From Qipengyuania mesophila (GTDB lineage Bacteria > Pseudomonadota > Alphaproteobacteria > Sphingomonadales > Sphingomonadaceae): a stretch of DNA of 64,000 bases. The position numbers were made by a program, and so were the translations under genes. Within the stretch, counting starts at the first letter, position 1, and every line of letters starts with the position of its first letter. Of this stretch, positions 30,476 through 39,293 are shown piece after piece. Below the pieces are notes generated by a model. The model saw nothing but the letters and a program-made list of their open reading frames with translations. It was not told the DNA's origin and did no database searches. The stretch covers positions 620,001-684,000 of the forward strand of contig NZ_JAIGNU010000002.1 of the NCBI RefSeq assembly GCF_019711655.1. Direction: 5' to 3'.

Positions 30476-31974
30476 GTTTCTACTCCTTCGGGCTCGGCCA
30501 TCGCGCGGGCCAGGATATCCATGTGCGAAGGCAGGCGTCTGACATCGTCGAGCGCCGCCTGTTCGAGCACGGCCAGGAATTCGCGCAGCTTCGTTTCGGG
30601 CAGCGCGTCGGCCATCGCGTTCCAATTGTCTGGTTCGATCCCCTGCCCGACGAACACTTGGAGCCAGCCGTCCTCGGTGAAGAGCTCTTCGTGCACCTGG
30701 CGGAAGACGCCATTGCCGCGGAACTGGTCGATCTTGGCCGCCAGCGTGTCGGGAATCTCCATCGCCCGGCAACGGTCCCAGAAGGGTTCGCCGGTGCGGC
30801 CGTTCGCCTTGTAGTGGAGGATCAGGAAGTCGCGGATGCGCTCCTGCTCGAAATTGGCGGCGCGGTTGAATTCGTCGCGCACGGCAGGATCGACATCGCC
30901 GCGCGGCAGCATGGTCAGGAACCGCGTGATGCTCGCCTGGATCATGTGGATGCTGGTCGATTCGAGCGGCTCCATGAACCCGCTCGACAGGCCCACCGCG
31001 AGGCAATTTGCGACCCATTGCTTGCGCCGCTTGCCGGTCACGAAGCGCAAGGGGCGCGGGTCGCCCAGCGCCTCGCCATCGAGATGGGCAAGCAGCATGT
31101 GAGCGGCGTCCTCGTCCGACAGGAATTCGCTGCAATAGACGAGGCCGTTGCCGATGCGGTGTTGCAGGGGGATGCGCCATTGCCAGCCCGCCTCGCGCGC
31201 GATCGATCGCGTATAAGGGGTCAGCCCGCCAGCGGGCGCGCAAGGCACCGCCATTGCCCGGTCGCAAGGCAACCAGTGGCTCCAATCGTCGTAGCCTGCG
31301 GCCAGTTCCTGCTCGATCAGCAGCCCGCGAAAGCCGGTGCAGTCGATGAAGAAATCGCCCGCGACTTCGGTGCCGTCGCCCAGAACGATCGCGGCAATGT
31401 CGCCGCTCTCGCCATGGCGCGTGACGCGTTCGACCGTGCCTTCGCGGCGGGTCACGCCGCGTGCCTCGGCATAGCGCCGGAGGAAACCGGCATAGAGGCC
31501 CGCATCGAAGTGATAGGCGTAGGGCACCGCCGGGCCGCGCCCGCCGTCCGGCGCGCGCATCGTCCGCGCGGCAATCTCGTTGACCGAATAATGCGCGAGC
31601 GGCTTGGCGAAACCCGCGCTCCAGGCACGCGCCCAGTGGTCCTTGAAATGCACCAGGCCGAGCGGTCGACCGATCGGGCCGAAGGCATGCATATATTGCC
31701 CATCGGGCGTGCCCCAGCCTTCGAAGGCAATCCCGAGCTTGAGCGATCCTCGGGTCTCGCGCAGGAACTCGGTCTCGTCGATGCCCAGCGCGTCGTTGAA
31801 GGTGCGGATCGCGGGAATGGTCGCCTCGCCGACACCGATGGTGCGAATAGCGTCGCTTTCGACCAGCGCTATGCGATGGCCCGGCGGGACGAAGCGGGCC
31901 AGCGCGGCCGCGCTCATCCAGCCGGCGGTCCCGCCGCCGACGATGACGATTGTATAGCCGTTCTCGTCAGCCAT
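30472..31974 (-). CDS. Flavin-dependent tryptophan-halogenase-family protein
   Basis: A 500-residue flavoprotein with the FAD dinucleotide motif VGGGTAGW and the halogenase signature WQWRIP near residue 270. The catalytic lysine lies in SLKLGIAFEGW near 80, and a halide-site-like segment is LESTSIHMIQ near 340. All diagnostic features of an FADH2-dependent halogenase are intact. ATG 31974 is chosen because GAGGAGA lies about nine bases upstream. It is the first gene of a coupled operon with two GH13 and a GH97 enzyme, downstream of the TonB receptor. Halogenase-like genes beside TonB receptors are known in Caulobacterales and sphingomonads, for example BrvH; their part in sugar uptake is unexplained. 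No flavin reductase is seen here. Confidence 0.9.
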   Translation of the reverse strand: MADENGYTIVIVGGGTAGWMSAAALARFVPPGHRIALVESDAIRTIGVGEATIPAIRTFNDALGIDETEFLRETRGSLKLGIAFEGWGTPDGQYMHAFGPIGRPLGLVHFKDHWARAWSAGFAKPLAHYSVNEIAARTMRAPDGGRGPAVPYAYHFDAGLYAGFLRRYAEARGVTRREGTVERVTRHGESGDIAAIVLGDGTEVAGDFFIDCTGFRGLLIEQELAAGYDDWSHWLPCDRAMAVPCAPAGGLTPYTRSIAREAGWQWRIPLQHRIGNGLVYCSEFLSDEDAAHMLLAHLDGEALGDPRPLRFVTGKRRKQWVANCLAVGLSSGFMEPLESTSIHMIQASITRFLTMLPRGDVDPAVRDEFNRAANFEQERIRDFLILHYKANGRTGEPFWDRCRAMEIPDTLAAKIDQFRGNGVFRQVHEELFTEDGWLQVFVGQGIEPDNWNAMADALPETKLREFLAVLEQAALDDVRRLPSHMDILARAMAEPEGVET

Positions 31975-32056
31975 GCTTGCTGTCTCCTCGCGGGTCGGAC
32001 CGCTTCTGTGCGGTCGGGCGAGTGAAGCCGGTCCCGTTCTTCGGATCAATCCGCGA

Positions 32057-32087
32057 GAGCGGGGAGGCCACAGTGGCGTCCCCGCTC
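32057..32087. other. Strong GC-rich hairpin between TonB receptor and halogenase genes
   Basis: GAGCGGGGA (32057-32065) pairs perfectly with TCCCCGCTC (32079-32087), and inside it GCCAC pairs with GTGGC. No T-run follows, so it is not a classical intrinsic terminator. It lies just past the stop of the receptor gene, where it could stabilise the abundant receptor mRNA or attenuate read-through into the halogenase-GH13-GH97 operon. Confidence 0.55.
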
Positions 32088-32100
32088 CCCCGGCACATCG

Positions 32101-34917
32101 TCAGAACTTGTAGTTGAACCCGGCCATGAAGCGGCGGCCATAGGTCTGATAGTCGATCACCTGACGCGGGTCGCCCGGGTTGGTGGTCACGAAGGGCTCG
32201 TCGGTCAGGTTCTGGCCCTGAAGGAAGAGCGACAGACCTTCGAGCGGCGACCCGTCCTGGAAATCATAGCCGATCTGCGCATCGATGATGGTTTCCGGCG
32301 CCGCGCGACGACGCACGCGGTTCGCCGCGAAGCCTGAAACCTCGCCGACGAAGGTCGAGCGGTAGCGGATCGAGGCGCGGGCGTTGAAGCCCCATTTCTC
32401 GAAGAAGGCGGTGCCGTTGGCGACCCACTTCGAATAGCCCGGAAGGTCTTCCGAGGGCGCACCCGGCGTCGGCGAGATCTTGGTCTTGGTGTAGGAGACA
32501 CCGCCGGTGATGCCGAAGCCGTCGAGCGCAGCCGTGAAGGTTTCGAAGGGCAGCGTGCCCGCCACTTCGACACCGTAGAGGCTGCCGCCTTCGCCGTTGA
32601 TCGGAATGTTCAGGACCGCGGTCGGCGCGATGACGATGTCCTCGCCCGGCGAAGCCAGTGCCAGATCCGAAGTCGGGATGACCACGTCCTGGTTGTAGAT
32701 GTAGCTCTTGAGGTCCTTGTAGAAGAACTGCGCGGCAAGGTAGCCCTTGTTGCCGAAGTACTTCTCGAAGGTCAGGTCGAATGCATTGGCGAGCCACGGG
32801 CGCAGGTTCGGATTGCCCGAACTTCCGGTAACCGCCGCCACCGTCGTGCCGTTGGGCAGCGTGACGAACTGGTAGCCGAAGCTCAGCGAGTTGCGCATGT
32901 CGTCCATCCGCGGGCGGATGATCTCGCGCGCCGCGGCGGCGCGGACCACGAAACCGCTGTCGAAACGCAGCGACAGGTTCAGGCTGGGCAGCCAGTTGGT
33001 GTAGCTCGTGCTGAACTTCTGGAACTGCGCGCCGATGTTGGGTGCACAGGGTTCGCCCGCCGCCGCACAGCCTTCGGGGACATCCAGCTGGCCAAGGTAG
33101 ACGGCGGTTGCGCCGCTCGAGTTCTGGTCGGTGATGGCGGCCTGGACGCCGATGTTGCCGGTCAGTTCGGCCCCGCCCAGCTGCGACGCGATGTTGAGCT
33201 GCACATAGGGCGTCAGCAGCTTTTCGTTCACCGAATAGCTTTTCACGACCACGTCGCCATAGGCGTTGGGCACCAGCTTGTAGATACCCGCATCCAGCAG
33301 ATCGAGCGGGTTGTAGCTGATCACCGGACCGAGACCGAGGTAGGTCAGGTCGGTGGTCCCGAGGCGGAACTGCTCGGGCACCTGGACGCTGGTCAGCCCG
33401 TCGGTATTGGCGACGAGGCCGAGGAAATATTCGTCGGGTACCAGCGACTTGCTGCGATCGGTGAAGTTGACGCCGGCCTGCAGGCTGCGGAAGAAATTGC
33501 CGTTGAATTCCTTCTCGACCTCCATCCGGGCCTGCCAGATCGTGTCCTTGATGATGCGGTTGTTGTAGTAGCCGTCCTGCCCGCCGAGGATCGAATCCCC
33601 GTTCGGCGCGATCTGGTTGCCGCCCCAGCCCTGCGGCGAGGTGAGCAGCATGGTGTTGAAATTGCCGTAGTCGAGCATCGGGCTGAAGACCGTGCCCTGC
33701 GGCCCGCTCTGGAAGCCGATATTGTCGGTCGCGCCGATGCTGCCCCGACCCGTGCCCCAGTTGCTTTCGAGGCTCAGCTCGTTGCGGTCGGTCTTCGAGT
33801 AGCTGAGGTCGAGCATGGCGTTCCAGCCGTCGTCGCCTTCGTATTCGGTGTTCCAGCCGAACGAATAGAGCTTCGCCTTGCGCTGGAAGACGTCGCTGCG
33901 GCCGACGCCCTTGACGCCGTTGAACTGGCCGGCGGTGACGAAGCCATTCTCGACCGTGGTGTCGGGCTGGAGCACCGCGCCCGACCAATAGAGCGGCAGC
34001 TCGATGCCGCGCTTGATCTGGTCGTCCTTGAAGTCCGAATAGAACGCGTCGAGCGTCGAGGTGACGGTCGGCGAGATCTCGAACTGCAGCGTGCCGTTGA
34101 GGCCGAGGCGGGTCAGCTGGGTCGAGGTGACGTAGGACTTCGAGCCGCCGATGACGAAATCGCCATCGCCCGTGGTCGGATAGCCCCAGGCGTTGAATTC
34201 CTGGATCTGGTAAGGCTCATCGACATAGCTCGCGCCGAGCGAGAGACCGATCTTGTTGTCGGCGAACTGGGTCACGATGAGGCCGTTGACGCGGTAGCCC
34301 ATGTCGTTGGATTCGACGTTCAGCTTGCCCAGATCGGCATAGCTTCCGCGCGCGCCGATCGAGAAGATCGTCTTGCCCGCATCGAGCGGGCGGATCGTAC
34401 GCAGGTCGACCGTGCCCGAGAGGCCCTGGCCGACAAGGCTCGCCATCGGGGTCTTGTAGACATTGACCTGGTTGATGACTTCGGCTGGGTACTGGTCGTA
34501 TTCGACCGCGCGGTTGTCGCCGGTGGTGGTCTGTTCGCGGCCGTTGAGCAGCGTGGTCGAGAAGTCGGGCGAGAAGCCGCGAATGCTGATCGAGTTCGAA
34601 CGGCCCGAGAGGCGCTGCGAGGTCAGGCCCGGCAGGCGTGCGATCGATTCCGCGATCGAGGCGTCGGGCAGCTTGCCGATGTCCTCGGCCGAAACCGACT
34701 CGACGACCAGGTCCGACCGGCGCTTCTCGGCAACGGCGTTTTCGAGCGAGGCGCGATAGCCCGACACGATGATGACATTGCCGTCGGTGGTTTCGGCGGT
34801 CTCCGTCGCCTCGTCGGTATCCTCGTCCTGCGCGAAGGCAGGGGTGGCCATGCTGCCCAGCGCCACGGCGAAGGCCGACAGGCTGATGGTAGCAGAAAAG
34901 GTCTTGCGAATTGCCAT
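32101..34917 (-). CDS. TonB-dependent receptor, maltodextrin type (MalA-like)
   Basis: A 938-residue outer-membrane receptor: a signal peptide ending FAQ, an acidic linker, a TonB-box-like NVIIVSGYRAS, a plug domain (about 65-200, with GFSPDFSTTLLNGREQ) and a large barrel ending GRRFMAGFNYKF. It should take up malto-oligosaccharides with energy from TonB. It is divergent from the LacI gene and upstream of alpha-glucan hydrolases, the same arrangement as the malA locus of Caulobacter crescentus. The operator-like CATACGTATG in the shared intergenic region suggests control by that LacI protein. Confidence 0.93.
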   Translation of the reverse strand: MAIRKTFSATISLSAFAVALGSMATPAFAQDEDTDEATETAETTDGNVIIVSGYRASLENAVAEKRRSDLVVESVSAEDIGKLPDASIAESIARLPGLTSQRLSGRSNSISIRGFSPDFSTTLLNGREQTTTGDNRAVEYDQYPAEVINQVNVYKTPMASLVGQGLSGTVDLRTIRPLDAGKTIFSIGARGSYADLGKLNVESNDMGYRVNGLIVTQFADNKIGLSLGASYVDEPYQIQEFNAWGYPTTGDGDFVIGGSKSYVTSTQLTRLGLNGTLQFEISPTVTSTLDAFYSDFKDDQIKRGIELPLYWSGAVLQPDTTVENGFVTAGQFNGVKGVGRSDVFQRKAKLYSFGWNTEYEGDDGWNAMLDLSYSKTDRNELSLESNWGTGRGSIGATDNIGFQSGPQGTVFSPMLDYGNFNTMLLTSPQGWGGNQIAPNGDSILGGQDGYYNNRIIKDTIWQARMEVEKEFNGNFFRSLQAGVNFTDRSKSLVPDEYFLGLVANTDGLTSVQVPEQFRLGTTDLTYLGLGPVISYNPLDLLDAGIYKLVPNAYGDVVVKSYSVNEKLLTPYVQLNIASQLGGAELTGNIGVQAAITDQNSSGATAVYLGQLDVPEGCAAAGEPCAPNIGAQFQKFSTSYTNWLPSLNLSLRFDSGFVVRAAAAREIIRPRMDDMRNSLSFGYQFVTLPNGTTVAAVTGSSGNPNLRPWLANAFDLTFEKYFGNKGYLAAQFFYKDLKSYIYNQDVVIPTSDLALASPGEDIVIAPTAVLNIPINGEGGSLYGVEVAGTLPFETFTAALDGFGITGGVSYTKTKISPTPGAPSEDLPGYSKWVANGTAFFEKWGFNARASIRYRSTFVGEVSGFAANRVRRRAAPETIIDAQIGYDFQDGSPLEGLSLFLQGQNLTDEPFVTTNPGDPRQVIDYQTYGRRFMAGFNYKF

Positions 34918-35054
34918 TTCAGTTCACTCCCCGAGAGGCCCGACTCCTTCGCTGGTCGCCTGGGCCGCAGTCCTAATCCCCACAGGCGACGACCGCGTCG
35001 ATGCGCCTGTATTGCGCGCTGCATAAGTCCCGATCGGGAAGTCGCGGAAGAGAG

Positions 35055-35064
35055 CATACGTATG
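35055..35064. promoter_or_regulatory. LacI-type operator, perfect CATACGTATG palindrome
   Basis: A perfect 10-bp palindrome with a central CG, as LacI-family operators have, lies in the 301-bp intergenic region between the receptor (start 34917) and the lacI gene (start 35219). A close copy (8 of 10 bases) stands ahead of the MFS-amylase pair. The rest of this intergenic region shows only a candidate lacI promoter. Confidence 0.55.
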
Positions 35065-35148
35065 TGATTGCGCGGCAACGCCTGGCGCGGCAATTTTGCC
35101 ATACTAGCCCGAAAAGCGCGGAATCCCTCGCCGAACAGGGGCTTGGCG

Positions 35149-35177
35149 TTGCCTAACTGCCCACGCGTTCCTATGCA
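35149..35177 (+). promoter_or_regulatory. Candidate sigma-70 promoter of the lacI gene
   Basis: TTGCCT (35149-35154) and TATGCA (35172-35177) are separated by 17 bp and end about 40 bp ahead of the lacI ATG. This is a consensus-like match only and is not supported by other evidence. Confidence 0.3.
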
Positions 35178-35218
35178 GGGGGCGAGAGAGCACGGGCTTG
35201 CCCGAGCGGGAGAGAGTG

Positions 35219-36259
35219 ATGGGTCGAAAGCCGACGGGTCGGCCGACCAGTTTCGATATCGCCTATGCGGCCGGGGTTTCGCAGCCGACCGTCAGCCGCG
35301 CGCTCCGCGGCGACAAGTCGGTCAGCGCCAAGACCCGCGCGCGGATCGAGGAAATCGCCCGCGATCTCAACTACACGGTCGACAAGAACGCTTCCTCGCT
35401 GCGCAGCCAGCGCTCGAACACCATCGCCCTGCTGTTCTTCGAGGACCCGACGCCCGACGAGAGCATGATCAACCCCTTCTTCCTCGCCATGCTCGGCTCG
35501 ATCACGCGCGCCTGTGCCGACCGGGGGCTCGACCTGCTGATCTCGTTCCAGCGGATGGAGGACGACTGGCACGTCCAGTACCAGGACAGCCACCGCGCCG
35601 ATGGGCTCATCCTGCTCGGCTATGGCGACTACACCAAATATCGCGAGCGGATGGAGCAGCTCGTGCGACAGGGCACGCATTTCGCCCGCTGGGGATCGGT
35701 CTCGAGCGACGCGAGCGGGGTGACGATCGGCACCGACAACGTCGCCGCGGGCCGCCTCGCCGGCGAGCATCTGATCGACCGTGGCCGGCGGCGGATCGCC
35801 TTCCTCGGCCATGCCGACGATCACTATCCCGAATTCGCCGGGCGCTATCGCGGGCTGGTCGAGGCGCTCGATAACGCCGGCATCAAAGCCGATCCGAAAC
35901 TCCGCTTCAACGCCCTGACGACCGAGGAGGAAGGCCATGCCGCGGCCCGCGCGCTGATCGACAGCGGACAGGCCTTCGATGCCATCTTCGCCGCCAGCGA
36001 CCTCATCGCGATCGGCGCGATGCGCGCGCTCGCCGAAGCGGGCCGGGCCGTACCGCAAGACGTCGCGGTGGTCGGGTTCGACGACATTCCCGCCGCCAGC
36101 CTGACCACCCCGCCGCTGACCACGGTGATGCAGGATATCCGCCGCGCCGGCGAGGCGCTGGTCGAGACGCTCATGGCGCAGATCGAGGGCGGCGAGTTGC
36201 CGCCGCGCAAGCTCCCCGGCCGCCTCATCGTGCGCGGCTCCACCGGCCCGGCGCGCTAA
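35219..36259 (+). CDS. LacI-family regulator of the alpha-glucan locus
   Basis: A 346-residue repressor. The N-terminal helix-turn-helix ([21 protein letters not shown]) and hinge helix ([12 protein letters not shown]) are followed by a periplasmic-binding-protein-like sensor domain with [20 protein letters not shown] near the C-terminus. The ATG at 35219 has GGGAGAG five bases upstream, preferred over a TTG seven codons earlier. It is divergent from the malA-like receptor and precedes the MFS permease. It presumably binds CATACGTATG sites and is released by a maltose-type sugar, as MalI in Caulobacter. Confidence 0.94.
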   Translation: MGRKPTGRPTSFDIAYAAGVSQPTVSRALRGDKSVSAKTRARIEEIARDLNYTVDKNASSLRSQRSNTIALLFFEDPTPDESMINPFFLAMLGSITRACADRGLDLLISFQRMEDDWHVQYQDSHRADGLILLGYGDYTKYRERMEQLVRQGTHFARWGSVSSDASGVTIGTDNVAAGRLAGEHLIDRGRRRIAFLGHADDHYPEFAGRYRGLVEALDNAGIKADPKLRFNALTTEEEGHAAARALIDSGQAFDAIFAASDLIAIGAMRALAEAGRAVPQDVAVVGFDDIPAASLTTPPLTTVMQDIRRAGEALVETLMAQIEGGELPPRKLPGRLIVRGSTGPAR

Positions 36260-36266
36260 AAGGGCG

Positions 36267-36276
36267 TATTCGTATG
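36267..36276. promoter_or_regulatory. Second LacI-type operator ahead of the MFS-amylase operon
   Basis: TATTCGTATG matches the palindrome at 35055 in 8 of 10 positions, including the central CG and the right half-site CGTATG. It lies just after the lacI stop and about 100 bp upstream of the MFS start, a sensible place to repress that operon. Confidence 0.45.
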
Positions 36277-36372
36277 CGCACTTGGCGAAGGCGCGCGAGC
36301 ATGCGAGCGTCGGCCACTTGCAAGACCTGACCGGGCGCAAAGACCCGCACAGGCTGGGACGAGGAATTTCGC

Positions 36373-37899
36373 ATGAGTGAGGCGCTGCGGCAGAAACCGC
36401 GCCAGAATTTCGCCGGGCTGGCCAATATCAGCTTCGGCTTCTTCGGCATCCAGATCGGCTTCGTGCTGCAGAATTCGAATATGAGCCGGATCTTCCAGAC
36501 GGTCGGCGCCTCGCTCGACGACCTGCCCGCGCTGTGGGTCGCGGCGCCGCTGACGGGCCTGATCGTCCAGCCGATCATCGGCCATCTGTCCGACCGGACC
36601 TGGAACCGCTTCGGCCGCCGGCGGCCCTATTTCATGACCGGCGCGGTGCTCGCTGCGATCGCGCTGCTGCTGATGCCGCTCGCCCCCGCCTTCGGCGCCC
36701 CGCTCATCTTCGCAGCGGCGCTGCTGTGGATGCTCGATGCGAGCCTCAACATCTCGATGGAGCCCTTCCGCGCCTTCGTTGGCGACATGCTCGACAAGTC
36801 GCAGCACGCGACGGGCTACGCGGTGCAGACCGCCTTCATCGGTGCGGGCGCGGTCGTCGCGGCGATCTTCCCCTGGCTGCTCGAGCACTTCGGGGTGAGC
36901 AATGTCGCCCCGGCGGGCGAGATACCCGACACCGTCCGCTGGAGCTTCTGGGCCGGCGCCGCCGCGCTGTTCGCCGCGATCGGCTGGACCGTGGTCACCA
37001 CGAAGGAATACAGCCCCGAGGACATGGCCGCCTTCGAGGCCGAGCGCAAAACCGAAGAGGGCCACAGCGTCCGCGCGCTGGCGGCCAAGACCTATCTCTC
37101 CGCCGGCATCTGGATGGTGCTCGGCCTGGCGGTGATCCTCTCGGTCGCCCCGCTCGGGCTGGAGAAGGAAATCCTCCTGCTCGGCGGCCTGCTCCTCGCC
37201 TACGGCCTCCTCAGTGCGCTGGCGATTGCGATGGCGAAACAGGGACGCCACGCCAACATGCTCTCCAGCATCGTCGGCGATTTCAGCGGCATGCCCGACA
37301 CGATGAAGCGGCTGGCGCTGGTCCAGTTCTTCAGTTGGTCCTCGCTGTTCATCATGTGGATCTATTCGGGCCCGATCGTCTCGCAATATTTCTACGGCAG
37401 CGCCGATCCGACCACCCCCGCCTACAACGCCGGCGCCAATTGGTGGAACCTCATCTACACGGTCCAGAACGGCGTTGCGGCGGTCGCGGCGCTGGTACTG
37501 CTGCCGTTCCTGTCACGGCGGATCGGCAAGGCGCGCACGCACATGACCTGCCTGCTGCTCGGCGCGCTCGGCTTCCTCGGCTATTTCGTGCTGCGCGATC
37601 CGCAGCTGCTGATCCTGTGCGAAGTGCTCAAGGGCATCGCCTGGGCCAGCATCCTGGCCATGCCCTACGCCATCCTCGCCAGCAGCCTGCCGCAGGCGAA
37701 GCTCGGCATCTACATGGGCCTGTTCAACATCTTCATCGTCGTCCCGCAGCTGCTGGTGGCGACGGTCATGGGCAGCGTGATGAACGCCTTCTTCCCGGCC
37801 GATCCGATCTGGACGATGCTGTTCGCCGCGGCGAGCTGGGCGCTGGCGGGCCTCGCCATGCTGCGCGTGACGATACCGGGAGAAACCGCCGATGCGTAA
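36373..37899 (+). CDS. MFS sugar permease (SLC45/GPH-like, maltose type)
   Basis: A 508-residue inner-membrane protein with about twelve hydrophobic segments. The cytoplasmic motif [18 protein letters not shown] after helix 2 is typical of the sucrose/maltose proton-symporter group. GAGGAA stands upstream of the ATG. The last codons overlap the start of the amylase gene. In the Caulobacter mal locus the equivalent permease (MalY) carries maltose across the inner membrane; the same role is inferred here. Confidence 0.92.
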   Translation: MSEALRQKPRQNFAGLANISFGFFGIQIGFVLQNSNMSRIFQTVGASLDDLPALWVAAPLTGLIVQPIIGHLSDRTWNRFGRRRPYFMTGAVLAAIALLLMPLAPAFGAPLIFAAALLWMLDASLNISMEPFRAFVGDMLDKSQHATGYAVQTAFIGAGAVVAAIFPWLLEHFGVSNVAPAGEIPDTVRWSFWAGAAALFAAIGWTVVTTKEYSPEDMAAFEAERKTEEGHSVRALAAKTYLSAGIWMVLGLAVILSVAPLGLEKEILLLGGLLLAYGLLSALAIAMAKQGRHANMLSSIVGDFSGMPDTMKRLALVQFFSWSSLFIMWIYSGPIVSQYFYGSADPTTPAYNAGANWWNLIYTVQNGVAAVAALVLLPFLSRRIGKARTHMTCLLLGALGFLGYFVLRDPQLLILCEVLKGIAWASILAMPYAILASSLPQAKLGIYMGLFNIFIVVPQLLVATVMGSVMNAFFPADPIWTMLFAAASWALAGLAMLRVTIPGETADA

Positions 37900-39286
37900 G
37901 ATCCTCGCCGGGCTGGCAGGCGCCGCCCTCATCGCCAGCGCCTCACCGGTCGTCGCCAAAGAAACCGTCACAACGGGCTGGGAACCGCGCGACAAGGTCA
38001 TCATCACCCATCCCGAATGGTCGCGCGACGCGGTGCTCTACCAGATCAACACCCGCCAGTTCACTGCGGAAGGGACATTCAAGGCCGCGCAGGCGCAGCT
38101 TCCGCGCCTGAAGGCGCTGGGCGTCGACGTGCTCTGGCTGATGCCGATCCATCCGATCGGCAAGGAGAACCGCAAGGGTAGCCTCGGCAGCCCTTATTCG
38201 GTGCAGGACTATTACGCGGTGAACCCCGAATTCGGCACGAAGGAGGACTTCCGCGCCTTCGTCCAGGCCGCGCATGCCCAAGGCTTCCACGTCATCCTCG
38301 ACCTCGTCGCCAACCACACCGCCTGGGACAACGCCCTCGCGAAGCAGCACCCCGACTGGTACGAGAAGGACTGGAAGGGCAACTTCCGCCCCACCCCTTG
38401 GTGGGACTGGTCGGACATCATCGATCTCGACTGGTCGCAGCCCGGCGTGCGCGCGCATGTCGGCGGGGCGATGGAATATTGGGTGCGCGAATTCGGCGTC
38501 GACGGCTACCGCGCCGATGTCGCCGGCTATGTTCCACTCGATTTCTGGGAAACCGCTCGCGAACGCCTGGAGAAGATCCGGCCAGTCTTCATGCTCGGCG
38601 AAGTGCAGCAGACGGCCTACCATTTCGCCGCCTTCGACGCGACCTATGCCTGGGACTGGCACAACACGTCCAAGAACGTCGCGCATGGCCAAGGCGATGC
38701 GACCAGCTTCTACGGCTATTACGCCGAGAACGAGAGCCTGTGGCCGAGGAAGGCCATGCGCCTGACCTATATCGAGAACCACGATTCGAACGCCTGGGAA
38801 GGCACGATGGCGGAGAATTACGGCCCCGCGCTCGATGCGATGACCGCGCTCGCCTTCACTGGCGAGGGCCTGCCTCTGGTCCACAACGGGATGGAAGCGT
38901 GCAATGCCAAACGGCTCGCCTTCTTCGAGAAGGACCCGATCGACTGGAGCCAGGGCGAAGATTGCACCTACGGCACGCTGCTCAAGGATTTGATCGCTTT
39001 CCGCAAGGCCAACCCCGCTCTCGCCAACGGGCAATGGGGCGCGGTGATGCAGAAGCTCGAAACCGACAAACCGCAACAGGTCCTCGCCTGGACGCGTGCG
39101 AAAGGCGACGACAAGGTCGTGGGCCTGTTCAACTTCTCTGACCGGCCGGTCAGCGTAACGCCGACCAGCGCGCTGGCCGACGGCAGCTATACCGAATTCG
39201 CCAGCGGAGAGCCGGTCACCATCGCCAAGGGTACCGCCGTCGCGCTGCCCGCCTGGGGCTATCTGCTGCTGTCTTCCGGGAAATAG
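37892..39286 (+). CDS. Exported GH13 alpha-amylase
   Basis: A 464-residue enzyme with a signal peptide (ILAGLAGAALIASASPVVA). The catalytic triad of GH13 is seen: Asp in GYRADVAGYV, Glu in FMLGEVQQ, and Asp in YIENHDSNAW. The compact length and short B domain suit a small alpha-amylase of the type found in marine Bacteroidetes and Proteobacteria. It starts 8 bp inside the MFS gene, so the two are coupled. It should digest alpha-1,4-glucans in the periplasm or on the cell surface. Confidence 0.93.
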   Translation: MRKILAGLAGAALIASASPVVAKETVTTGWEPRDKVIITHPEWSRDAVLYQINTRQFTAEGTFKAAQAQLPRLKALGVDVLWLMPIHPIGKENRKGSLGSPYSVQDYYAVNPEFGTKEDFRAFVQAAHAQGFHVILDLVANHTAWDNALAKQHPDWYEKDWKGNFRPTPWWDWSDIIDLDWSQPGVRAHVGGAMEYWVREFGVDGYRADVAGYVPLDFWETARERLEKIRPVFMLGEVQQTAYHFAAFDATYAWDWHNTSKNVAHGQGDATSFYGYYAENESLWPRKAMRLTYIENHDSNAWEGTMAENYGPALDAMTALAFTGEGLPLVHNGMEACNAKRLAFFEKDPIDWSQGEDCTYGTLLKDLIAFRKANPALANGQWGAVMQKLETDKPQQVLAWTRAKGDDKVVGLFNFSDRPVSVTPTSALADGSYTEFASGEPVTIAKGTAVALPAWGYLLLSSGK

Positions 39287-39293
39287 CGCAAGG

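Noticed and set aside
28622-30814. A 730-codon open frame on the plus strand opposite the GH13 genes
   Set aside because: Antisense to a GH13 with intact catalytic residues. It shows no domain and has skewed composition.
35069-35093. Direct repeat of GCGCGGCAA in the receptor/lacI intergenic region
   Set aside because: Only two short GC-rich copies; expected by chance in this composition, and no link to a known site.
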